From: Prevotellaceae bacterium UBA2718
GTDB taxonomy: Bacteria > Bacteroidota > Bacteroidia > Bacteroidales > Bacteroidaceae
Direction of reading: 5' to 3'
NCBI GenBank assembly: GCA_002353975.1
Contig: DEKQ01000168.1
Coordinates: 1 to 7,280, forward strand
Length of the DNA stretch: 7,280 nucleotides
How positions within the stretch are numbered: position 1 is the first letter of the stretch; each line of letters begins with the position of its first letter. Shown here piece by piece: positions 1 to 5,814 of this stretch. Made by a program: the position numbers and the translations under genes. The notes below the pieces were generated by a model, which searched no databases, had not been told where the DNA came from, and worked only from the letters and a program-made list of their open reading frames with translations.

Positions 1-1226
1 TTGTGTCCGCCAAAGCCGAAGGTGTTGCTCAGAGCTGCACGCACCTCGCGCTTCTGTGCCTTGTTGAAGGTGAAGTTCATGTTGTAGTCTATCTCCGGGT
101 CCTCATCGCCGTCCTCGTGGTTGATGGTTGGGGGCACTATGTCTTCCTGAACAGCCTTCACACATGCCATTGCCTCCAGCGCTCCGGCGGCACCGAGCAA
201 GTGACCGGTCATGGATTTGGTGGATGAAATGTTCAGTTTGTAGGCCCACTCCCCGAAGAGTTCCTTGATGGCCTTGGCCTCAGAGATGTCTCCCACTGGT
301 GTTGATGTGCCGTGCACGTTGATGTAGTCGATGTCCTCGGGCTTCATCTCAGCGTCTGACAGAGCCTCCTGCATCACAATCTTTGCGCCCAGTCCCTCCG
401 GGTGTGACGCTGTGATGTGGTAAGCATCGGCACTCATTCCGGCACCTACCATCTCGCAGTATATCTTAGCACCGCGTGCCTTGGCGTGCTCCAGCTCCTC
501 CAGAATGAGGCAGGCAGCGCCCTCGCCCATCACGAATCCGTCGCGCGAGGCGCTGAACGGACGGCTTGCCTTCTGTGGCTCGTCGTTGCGTGTAGATAGT
601 GCGTGCATGGAGTTGAAGCCTCCCAGACCCGGGTCTGTGATGACTGCCTCGGCTCCACCGCTCACAATGATATTGGCCTTACCCAGACGGATGAGGTTGA
701 ATGCGTCGGCCAGAGCGTTGGTTGACGATGCGCAGGCACTCGTGGTGGCGTAGTTAGGACCGTGGAAACCGTACTTGATAGAGATGTTACCAGGGGCTAT
801 GTCGCCTATCATCTTAGGGATGAAGAATGGTCCCCACTTCGGGTTGTCACGGTGTGCGGTGAAGTATTCTATCTCCTCCTGCATGGTGCGCAGGCCTCCG
901 ATGCCGACCCCGAAGATTACTCCGACGCGGTTCTTGTCTATGGTCTCGAGGTTCATCTCTGAATCTTCTACGGCCATTGTAGCTGCCGCCATAGCAAACT
1001 GGCAGAACTTGTCCATCTTGCGAGCCTCCTTGCGGTCTATCCACTTAGAGGGGTCAAAGTCCTTTACCTCACATGCGAAGTGCGTCTTGTAGGGGGTTGC
1101 GTCAAACTGTTTGATGGTATCAGCGCCACTGACACCAGCAAGCAGATTCTTCCACGTCTCTTCGGCAGTAAGGCCCAATGGGCTGACGGCGCCAAGTCCT
1201 GTCACTACTACTCTTTTCAGTTCCAT
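1..1226 (-). CDS. fabF: 3-oxoacyl-[acyl-carrier-protein] synthase II (KAS II), 3' end cut by window edge
   Basis: FabF condenses malonyl-ACP with a growing acyl-ACP in cytosolic type II fatty-acid synthesis. The visible reading frame is 408 residues and begins MELKRVVVTGLGAVSPLG, the typical KAS II N-terminus. The active-site triad of condensing enzymes is intact: Cys165 in TTSACASS, His305 in NVHGTSTPVGD and His342 in TGHLLGAAGA, with the conserved Lys337 in SSTKSMTGH. These positions are within two residues of E. coli FabF (C163, H303, H340). The frame runs off the left edge in the conserved FGFGGHN motif, so only about ten C-terminal residues are missing compared with the usual 413-420. 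The ATG at 1226 fits the family start and has no Shine-Dalgarno sequence. acpP lies 127 bp upstream on the same strand, separated by a hairpin that may limit readthrough. I see no convincing separate fabF promoter. Identity is nearly certain. Confidence 0.97.
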   Translation of the reverse strand, partial: MELKRVVVTGLGAVSPLGLTAEETWKNLLAGVSGADTIKQFDATPYKTHFACEVKDFDPSKWIDRKEARKMDKFCQFAMAAATMAVEDSEMNLETIDKNRVGVIFGVGIGGLRTMQEEIEYFTAHRDNPKWGPFFIPKMIGDIAPGNISIKYGFHGPNYATTSACASSTNALADAFNLIRLGKANIIVSGGAEAVITDPGLGGFNSMHALSTRNDEPQKASRPFSASRDGFVMGEGAACLILEELEHAKARGAKIYCEMVGAGMSADAYHITASHPEGLGAKIVMQEALSDAEMKPEDIDYINVHGTSTPVGDISEAKAIKELFGEWAYKLNISSTKSMTGHLLGAAGALEAMACVKAVQEDIVPPTINHEDGDEDPEIDYNMNFTFNKAQKREVRAALSNTFGFGGH

Positions 1227-1271
1227 AAATCAGATTGGTAAATTATAAATGTTGTTTGTAAATCAAAAAAG

Positions 1272-1314
1272 AAAGGTGATGGGATAGTGAATAAATCACC
1301 CTCCCATCACCTTT
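1272..1314 (-). terminator. 13-bp hairpin with U-tract between acpP and fabF (terminator or attenuator)
   Basis: The arms AAAGGTGATGGGA (1272-1284) and TCCCATCACCTTT (1302-1314) are perfect inverted repeats around a 17-nt loop. In the minus-strand transcript the stem comes about 40 nt after the acpP stop codon and is followed by CTTTTTTG, which is the layout of an intrinsic terminator. It ends about 45 nt before the fabF ATG. On the plus strand the stem is also followed by a run of T, so it could work in both directions. Because fabF shows no clear promoter of its own, partial termination with readthrough is the likeliest role. The structure is seen directly; the function is inferred. Confidence 0.75.
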
Positions 1315-1353
1315 TTATCATACGTGTCTTACGCATGCAAGAAATAACAGGTA

Positions 1354-1590
1354 TTACTTGCCGGCATTCTCGATGTAAGCGATAGCGTCGCCAACGGTCT
1401 GTATCTTCTCGGCCTCTGAATCAGGAATCTGCACGTCAAACTCCTTCTCAAGCTCCATGATGAGCTCTACGGTGTCAAGTGAGTCAGCACCCAGGTCGTT
1501 TGTGAAACTTGCCTCTGGCTTTACCTCAGCTGCATCTACACCCAGCTTGTCAACAATAATTTCTGTTACTTTTGATTGAATTTCAGACAT
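1354..1590 (-). CDS. acpP: acyl carrier protein
   Basis: This 78-residue acidic protein carries fatty acyl chains as thioesters on a 4'-phosphopantetheine arm during type II fatty-acid synthesis. The attachment site is Ser37 in the canonical GADSLDTVELIMELEKEF motif, where holo-ACP synthase would add the arm. Length, acidity and the pattern of helix I (SEIQSKVTEIIVDKLGV), helix II (from DSLDTVE) and the C-terminal DAIAYIENAGK match the family throughout. The ATG at 1590 follows an A/T-rich leader without a Shine-Dalgarno sequence, as is usual for highly expressed Bacteroidetes genes. A strong promoter lies about 110 bp upstream and a terminator-like hairpin lies downstream, before fabF. In Bacteroidetes, acpP-fabF (often followed by rnc) is a common order; the third gene is outside this window. 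Confidence 0.98.
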   Translation of the reverse strand: MSEIQSKVTEIIVDKLGVDAAEVKPEASFTNDLGADSLDTVELIMELEKEFDVQIPDSEAEKIQTVGDAIAYIENAGK

Positions 1591-1700
1591 AATTGTAATG
1601 TTTTAATTTTTAATTTGTTTTCTATTTCTTAACTAATTTCGGCTTCGGACAGACGTTGTGTCAGCCCATTGCCGGTGGGTATGCTTGTCAAAATCGGGTG

Positions 1701-1732
1701 CAAAATTACTTCTTTTATTTCTAACTACCAAA
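1701..1732 (-). promoter_or_regulatory. Bacteroidetes-type promoter for acpP (-fabF)
   Basis: On the minus strand, TTTG (1732-1729) is followed after exactly 20 nt by TAATTTTG (1708-1701). This matches the Bacteroidetes primary sigma consensus TTTG-N19/20-TAnnTTTG at all fixed positions. Transcription would start near 1694-1698, giving an acpP leader of about 105 nt. The leader has a GC-richer first half (about 1630-1694) and then an A/T-rich stretch up to the ATG. Confidence 0.8.
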
Positions 1733-1743
1733 TAATTTAGTCG

Positions 1744-1762
1744 AAAAAGCACCTTTTTGTGC
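1744..1762 (-). terminator. weak terminator candidate after the S41 protease gene
   Basis: The minus-strand RNA reads GCAC-AAAAAG-GTGC followed by UUUUU. It can alternatively form a 6-bp AAAAAG/CUUUUU stem around a GUG loop. It lies about 70 nt after the protease stop codon and just upstream of the acpP -33 box. The stem is short, so termination would be inefficient at best and some protease transcripts may continue into acpP. Confidence 0.3.
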
Positions 1763-1784
1763 ACAGAGTGGTATGTTTTGTGCA
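1755..1784. repeat. two TTTTGTGCA direct repeats, 21 bp apart, upstream of the acpP promoter
   Basis: TTTTGTGCA occurs at 1755-1763 and again at 1776-1784, two helical turns apart. The nearer copy begins 23 bp upstream of the acpP -33 box. The second copy overlaps GTGCAATT (1780-1787), which is inverted as AATTGCAC at 1822-1829, beside the protease stop codon. The position and helical spacing suit a binding site for a regulator of acpP. No regulator is identified, and the region is A/T-rich enough for chance to matter. Confidence 0.4.
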
Positions 1785-1833
1785 ATTCTCATGCCCAATA
1801 TCAAGTCTGTGGAAGTAACTAAATTGCACCATG

Positions 1834-3453
1834 TTACGGTTGCCCGAGCTGCTTGAGGGCACATTTCACTACGTCGCTTTCCTCGTTCATTATCTTATAG
1901 AACTCGGTCATGCTCCATATATCCCTTGCCACGAGTGCCTTCAGTTGCATCTTCAGTGCCTTCGTGGTCAGCTCGCGCTCGGCCTCGTCCTTGGGTTCCA
2001 CGCCCTGCTTCTTGCCCTCGGCATAAATCTCGTCTATCAGCTTCTGCGGTGTCTCATAGCCGGCTTTGAAGGCCTCTATGCCTCCCTTGCCGTCGGCACC
2101 GTCGGCATCCTTGCCGTAGGTCTTGATGAGTTCCTTGCGGTGTTTCTCTGCATAGCGCAGGTTGGCGTTGAGCACTATGCTCTTGGCAGACAGTTCGCGG
2201 TGGAACTTTGTATATTTCGTTGTGTCGAGCGGCACGAAGAAATCGGGCATCACACCGCCTCCGCCGTATATGGTGCGATGCTTCTTCAGCGTCTCATACT
2301 TCAGCGAATCGGCAAAGTGTATGCTGTCTGCATTGGTAAATTCGCCGTGCTTGTAGCGGTTCACGATGTCCATAGCATAGTCCTTTGGCTTTCCTTTCTC
2401 ATAGGGTTTCTGTATGCAGCGGCCCGACGGCGTGTAGTAATGAGCCACGGTGAGGCGTATCATAGAGCCGTCCGGCAGGTCTATCGGGCGCTGCACGAGG
2501 CCCTTTCCGAACGTGCGACGGCCTATGACGGTGCCGCGATCCTGGTCCTGGATGGCTCCGGTGACTATCTCTGCCGCCGATGCGGAGTATTCATTGACGA
2601 GCACTACGACTCTTCCGTCAAGGAAACGCCCGTTGCCTCTGGCCCTGAACTCTTGTCTGCGTACCGCACGACCCTCTGTATATACCAGCAGATCGTTCTC
2701 GGGCAGCAGTTCGTTGAGCACTTCAGCAGCCGCCTGCAGGTATCCTCCGCCGTTGTCCTCAAGGTCGATGATGAGGTCCTTCATGCCGCTTGCCTTCATG
2801 CTTTTCACTGCATTGAGGAACTCTTCGTGGGTCGTGGCGCCGAAGGAAGATATCTTCACGTAGCCCACTGTGGGGCGTATCATGTAGAAAGCGTCAACGG
2901 TATTGAGCGGAATCTTGTCTCTGACGACGGTGAAATACACAATGTCTTTGATGCCGTTGCGCTTCACGCCTATCTTCACCTTAGTGCCTTTCGGGCCTCT
3001 GAGGCGGCGCATTATCTCCTCCTTCGACATCTTTACGCCAGCGATGGCAGTGTCATTGACCGACACGAAGCGGTCGCCGGCGAGGATTCCGACCTTCTCC
3101 GACGGTCCGTCGTTGATGGTCTGTATGACGAGGAGCGTGTCTTCAAGCATGTTGAACTGCACTCCCACGCCCTCAAAGTTGCCCTGCAGGGGCTCATTGA
3201 ACGCCTTAACCTCCTTTGGTGTGGAGTACGACGAGTGCGGGTCAAGCTTCTCTATCATCCCTCGGATGGCATCTTCCACCAGCTTCGCACCATCCACGCT
3301 ATCCACATAGAGCTGCTTTGTGGCCATCAAGGCAATGGCCAGCTTCTGCAATTCGTTCTCCCTAATCTTCGTTTCGCCACTCGCTGCCATTGTGCTGACA
3401 TACGTCGGCAGCAGCATCAGCAGCGCCAGAATAATCTTTTTCGTATTTCCCAT
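1834..3453 (-). CDS. S41 family C-terminal processing peptidase (CtpA/Prc type), exported
   Basis: This is a 539-residue serine protease of the tail-specific type, which cleaves near the C-termini of envelope proteins. Residues 1-23 form a signal peptide (MGNTKK, a hydrophobic core, then an Ala-rich cleavage region). A helical N-terminal part (about 30-85, with IEKLDPHSSY) is followed by a PDZ domain (about 90-175, with GNFEGVGV and AGDRFVSVND) that would bind substrate tails. The S41 catalytic core spans about 195-350. Its Ser-Lys-Gln set is present: Ser292 in EYSASAAEIV, Lys317 in RTFGKGLVQ (25 residues later, as in E. coli Prc) and Gln321. About 130 residues follow the core (410-539); they are charged, look helical and resemble no domain I can name. 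A consensus promoter and a leader of about 240 nt precede the gene, so it is probably transcribed alone. The physiological substrate is unknown. Confidence 0.94.
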   Translation of the reverse strand: MGNTKKIILALLMLLPTYVSTMAASGETKIRENELQKLAIALMATKQLYVDSVDGAKLVEDAIRGMIEKLDPHSSYSTPKEVKAFNEPLQGNFEGVGVQFNMLEDTLLVIQTINDGPSEKVGILAGDRFVSVNDTAIAGVKMSKEEIMRRLRGPKGTKVKIGVKRNGIKDIVYFTVVRDKIPLNTVDAFYMIRPTVGYVKISSFGATTHEEFLNAVKSMKASGMKDLIIDLEDNGGGYLQAAAEVLNELLPENDLLVYTEGRAVRRQEFRARGNGRFLDGRVVVLVNEYSASAAEIVTGAIQDQDRGTVIGRRTFGKGLVQRPIDLPDGSMIRLTVAHYYTPSGRCIQKPYEKGKPKDYAMDIVNRYKHGEFTNADSIHFADSLKYETLKKHRTIYGGGGVMPDFFVPLDTTKYTKFHRELSAKSIVLNANLRYAEKHRKELIKTYGKDADGADGKGGIEAFKAGYETPQKLIDEIYAEGKKQGVEPKDEAERELTTKALKMQLKALVARDIWSMTEFYKIMNEESDVVKCALKQLGQP

Positions 3454-3541
3454 ATCTTGTTTTGTTCGTCTGTTCTATTGCTATTCCTTATTAATATACG
3501 TCCGCGCGAGCCGCTTATCGGTACTGACGGTGGTGCTTTCC

Positions 3542-3620
3542 GGCTTTGACATTCAAAATGCAAAGGCCATGTCTCGTAAGAATCGTGTCTCACTGAGCAT
3601 GGCCTTTGTTGCGTCAAGCC
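3542..3620 (-). promoter_or_regulatory. large two-tier stem-loop in the S41 protease leader
   Basis: The inner arms CAAAGGCCATG (3561-3571) and CATGGCCTTTG (3598-3608) are a perfect 11-bp inverted repeat around 26 nt. After a one-base bulge, a 3-bp CTC/GAG extension is possible. Further out, GGCTTTGAC (3542-3550) pairs with GTCAAGCC (3613-3620) with one bulged base. The whole element lies inside the predicted protease leader, about 90 nt before the ATG. It lacks a following U-run, so it is not a simple terminator. I recognise no known riboswitch class. It could be a cis-regulatory leader or an RNA-stability element. Confidence 0.6.
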
Positions 3621-3672
3621 TTTCACAAGGACTGCGCTGATATTGTAGGTTAGTTATGATTCCATACCTATC

Positions 3673-3693
3673 TTTCCGGCCCTCCTCCGGAAA
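3673..3693 (-). promoter_or_regulatory. hairpin at the predicted 5' end of the S41 protease transcript
   Basis: TTTCCGG (3673-3679) and CCGGAAA (3687-3693) form a perfect 7-bp stem. In the minus-strand RNA the 7-nt loop reads AGGAGGG. It starts only a few bases after the expected transcription start, the placement of a 5'-terminal stabilising hairpin. The purine-rich loop resembles a Shine-Dalgarno sequence, but no real start codon is placed to use it; the nearest ATG (15 nt on) opens a three-codon frame. Confidence 0.5.
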
Positions 3694-3702
3694 TCAGCAG
3701 TG

Positions 3703-3733
3703 CAAAGGTACTCAATATATGTCAATCTACAAA
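3703..3733 (-). promoter_or_regulatory. Bacteroidetes-type promoter for the S41 protease gene
   Basis: On the minus strand, TTTG (3733-3730) is followed after 19 nt by TACCTTTG (3710-3703), matching every fixed base of TTTG-N19/20-TAnnTTTG. The start would be near 3696-3699, leaving a leader of roughly 240 nt before the ATG at 3453. That is unusually long and contains two inverted repeats. Confidence 0.82.
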
Positions 3734-3735
3734 GA

Positions 3736-3816
3736 TTAACGGTGCTTGAGATACGTCAACCACGCATTATTTAACGTCAGTTAACAAGCATTTCGTACTC
3801 CTTAACACCCATTAAC
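3736..3816. repeat. cluster of five TTAAC repeats just upstream of the protease promoter
   Basis: TTAAC occurs at 3736, 3771, 3781, 3802 and 3812 (first bases), all in one orientation. The last four are spaced 10, 21 and 10 bp, close to whole helical turns, so they would face one side of the DNA. Two form a 10-bp tandem unit, read on the minus strand as GGTGTTAATG GGTGTTAAGG. They lie directly upstream of the -33 box, where an activator or array-binding regulator would sit. Function is inferred from placement only. Confidence 0.5.
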
Positions 3817-3875
3817 ACCTATATACAGCCCACTGTGTGCGTGCACAGCTCTCGCATCGTAGAACCAGCAACGGA

Positions 3876-5693
3876 TTAGCGTATTACTTTTTTGCCATTA
3901 TATATTATCATTCCTCTGGTATTTGGAGCCACAGGCTGGCCCAAAAGGTTGTAATAAGCATTGCCATTCACGCCTTTTTTGCCTGCTTCAGCGGCTACAT
4001 TGCTGATGCCCGTAGCATCGCCGTAGGTCACTTCCATGACGAAGCTGAGCTGGTAGCCGCTGTTCTTGAACTTGAAAGTAGATGCCGGAGCGATGGAGTA
4101 TGTGGTGACATCGGGGTCAGAAGCATCACGGGAGTTCAGTATCTGCACATCCTCTGAGGTGGCGGTGTAGGTCTTATCGCCCACGACAGACCAAAAGTTA
4201 ACCCTATCCTCCTCTGCCTTATTAATATAAGAATAGAACTTTACGCCTGTCACAGTCTTTCCCGCTGGCGCAGTAAAGATGTTCTCTGCACCGTTAGAGA
4301 GCTTGATAGAAGTGAGGCTCTCATCACCCACAGCCATGCTTGCGCCCTTGCCAAAGGCCTTATCACTCTTGTTCAGCACGATTGTTGCACCGTCTGTGAA
4401 GGTCATCTGAGACAGTCCTGCAGCGTTAGTCTCCAAGAAACTCTCGTCAAAGAAGTACAGCGATGCACTTGCCGCCTGCCTCTCTGCGGTCGGAATGGTA
4501 GAGAGAATGTAGTCGGCATCATTGCCCAGTGTGGCTCCTACGCCCTCTGCGCCGGTCAGGTTAGCCACTACATCCGTGTTTGCCATGACGTTATACTGGT
4601 AAGGCACCGTCACCTCCGAGCCTATGTTGGCATGTGCGAAGTTGTTGCCACGCGCTGTGATGCTTCTGCCGGAGCCGCTGCCCGTCAGCGCATTCTTCAC
4701 TCCATTAGCCGCAAAGTTGCCCTCCACGAGCGCCTTACAGTTCTCGTTGATGGTCATGCCGGCACTGTTTCCGGGGCAGTTGTGATAGTTGTTCAGCAGG
4801 TGCACGTAGCAGTCTCCGCACTGTGGAAGGCGTCTTACGCACCCCTCACCCCATTCGTTGTAAGCGAAGGTGAGGTGGAGTATCATCTTTCCGTCAGCCC
4901 ATCCGCAGCCGCAAGTGTAGGCATGTGAGTAGCTGCGGGAGGTGTAATAGAAGTGGTTGTATGTATATGTGGACCAGTCGCACACCTTGCTGTCCAAGGC
5001 TCCGTCCTGCGAATCCACGAATGTGCAGTGGTCCACCCACACGTGCTGACCCATGTTGGTGATGAGATCCACGCCGTCTATGTCAACGGCACCAGGTCCG
5101 ATGAGCGACAGGTTGCGTATGATAAAGTTGCTCACCGAGGCATCCAGCTCAAAGATGCCGGCCCTGTTGGGCAGCGAATAGGTGCCGGTCTTCTGATACT
5201 GCAGCTCCATCATCGCCTTCTTGGTGTAGAAAGCACGCTCGTCGCAGGTCAGCGTAGTGCCGTCGGGCAGCGTTCCGGTAATCTGCGCCGTGCTGCTCAG
5301 GCCCTCCAGATTCTGCTTCTTCAGGTAGGCATGGTCCTCCTCTGTGAGGTAGAACTTTGTGCATAGGCGGGCATTGTTGATGCCGATGATGGTCTTGTTC
5401 TTCACCGAAGCGAGCTGCATCACCCGCTCAATGGTGAAGTCACCGTTTGATCCGTCAAGGATAATGATGTCATACTTCGAGATAGCCGACTTGATCTGGC
5501 TGTCGTCATTCTGTCCGTTGCCGAGTGCCTTCAGCGTAATCTTTGACGCGTCGGAGAAGTTACCACCGCTCATGGTGAATGCCGTTCCGGCTTCATCGGA
5601 GCACGTTGCCCAACCCATAGGGGCAAGATTGTTGCCTGCCAGCAGGGGCAGAGATGCCAACATGCAGGCAAGAGAGAGTAAAGTTTTCTTCAT
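3876..5693 (-). CDS. secreted polysaccharide lyase family 1 (pectate lyase-like) with C-terminal accessory module and tail
   Basis: PL1 enzymes cleave de-esterified pectin by calcium-assisted beta-elimination on a parallel beta-helix. This 605-residue protein has a signal peptide (1-20, MKKTLLSLAC...LPLLAG). The PL1 domain (about 75-385) shows NKTIIGINNARL, FIIRNLSLIGPGAVDIDGVD, VWVDHCTF (218-225), DGALD (230-234) and RRLPQCGDCYVHLLNNYH (287-304). Asp204/206 and Asp230/234 fit the calcium ligands, and Arg288 fits the catalytic Arg of the RxPxxR motif. However, that motif's second Arg is Gly293, and no Lys is visible in the segment (247-264) where PL1 usually has its substrate-binding Lys. Twelve cysteines lie between residues 31 and 319 and none after. 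Residues 410-560 look like a beta-rich module, perhaps carbohydrate-binding. The end (580-605) is a Prevotella-type sorting-like tail. The fold call is firm; pectate lyase activity is less certain. Confidence 0.88.
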   Translation of the reverse strand: MKKTLLSLACMLASLPLLAGNNLAPMGWATCSDEAGTAFTMSGGNFSDASKITLKALGNGQNDDSQIKSAISKYDIIILDGSNGDFTIERVMQLASVKNKTIIGINNARLCTKFYLTEEDHAYLKKQNLEGLSSTAQITGTLPDGTTLTCDERAFYTKKAMMELQYQKTGTYSLPNRAGIFELDASVSNFIIRNLSLIGPGAVDIDGVDLITNMGQHVWVDHCTFVDSQDGALDSKVCDWSTYTYNHFYYTSRSYSHAYTCGCGWADGKMILHLTFAYNEWGEGCVRRLPQCGDCYVHLLNNYHNCPGNSAGMTINENCKALVEGNFAANGVKNALTGSGSGRSITARGNNFAHANIGSEVTVPYQYNVMANTDVVANLTGAEGVGATLGNDADYILSTIPTAERQAASASLYFFDESFLETNAAGLSQMTFTDGATIVLNKSDKAFGKGASMAVGDESLTSIKLSNGAENIFTAPAGKTVTGVKFYSYINKAEEDRVNFWSVVGDKTYTATSEDVQILNSRDASDPDVTTYSIAPASTFKFKNSGYQLSFVMEVTYGDATGISNVAAEAGKKGVNGNAYYNLLGQPVAPNTRGMIIYNGKKVIR

Positions 5694-5735
5694 TTTCAGT
5701 TAGTATTGATTGTTTTCGTATATCATTCCAAGGTG

Positions 5736-5743
5736 CAAAAATA
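5736..5743 (-). promoter_or_regulatory. -7 element for the PL1 gene
   Basis: The minus strand reads TATTTTTG (5743-5736), matching TAnnTTTG. No good TTTG lies at the expected distance upstream (AATG or CAAT instead), so the promoter may need an activator. Transcription would start about 36-39 nt before the ATG at 5693. Confidence 0.5.
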
Positions 5744-5763
5744 CTACTTTTTTTTGAAATACC

Positions 5764-5794
5764 ATTGCCCTTTGAAAGATTTTTCGTACTTTTG
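5764..5794 (+). promoter_or_regulatory. promoter for the amidohydrolase gene
   Basis: TACTTTTG (5787-5794) matches the TAnnTTTG -7 consensus. ATTG (5764-5767) lies 19 nt upstream as a three-of-four match to the -33 TTTG. The predicted start, near 5798-5801, leaves a leader of only about 14-17 nt before the ATG at 5815. It diverges from the PL1 promoter in the same 121-bp region. Confidence 0.6.
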
Positions 5795-5814
5795 CGCTAA
5801 AATTTCACATTCCA

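Larger units (their letters stand above)
3454..3875. other. 422-bp intergenic region between the pectate lyase-like gene and the S41 protease gene
   Basis: No credible protein is encoded here on either strand. From right to left, in the direction of minus-strand transcription, it holds five things: a weak 5-bp hairpin (3833-3848) after the lyase stop, a cluster of TTAAC repeats (3736-3816), the protease promoter (3703-3733), a small hairpin at the transcript start (3673-3693), and a large imperfect stem-loop (3542-3620). The last 90 bp before the protease ATG show no clear element. I see no strong terminator for the lyase gene. Confidence 0.7.

Noticed and set aside
1630..1694. GC-richer stretch of the acpP leader considered as a riboswitch
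   Set aside because: Only short pairings are visible (CCCA/TGGG, TGACA/TGTC) and no known riboswitch core was recognised; it looks like an ordinary leader.
1831..3549. A 572-codon open frame on the plus strand, antisense to the whole S41 protease gene
   Set aside because: It is a mirror of the protease reading frame. The translation is rich in His, Leu, Val and Arg with no recognisable motif, signal peptide or promoter, while the opposite strand encodes a complete protease with intact catalytic residues.
3417..3626. A 69-codon minus-strand frame covering the protease leader and overlapping its start
   Set aside because: It has no motif and a composition unlike a protein, and it runs through the strong leader stem-loop. 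The sequence is better explained as an untranslated leader.
3833..3848. CTGTG/CACAG inverted repeat after the PL1 stop codon as its terminator
   Set aside because: The stem is 5 bp with no U-tract following on the minus strand, which is too weak to call a terminator.
4632..5366. Open frames of 98 and 137 codons on the plus strand inside the PL1 gene
   Set aside because: Both are antisense to a well-supported coding sequence, and their translations show no family features.
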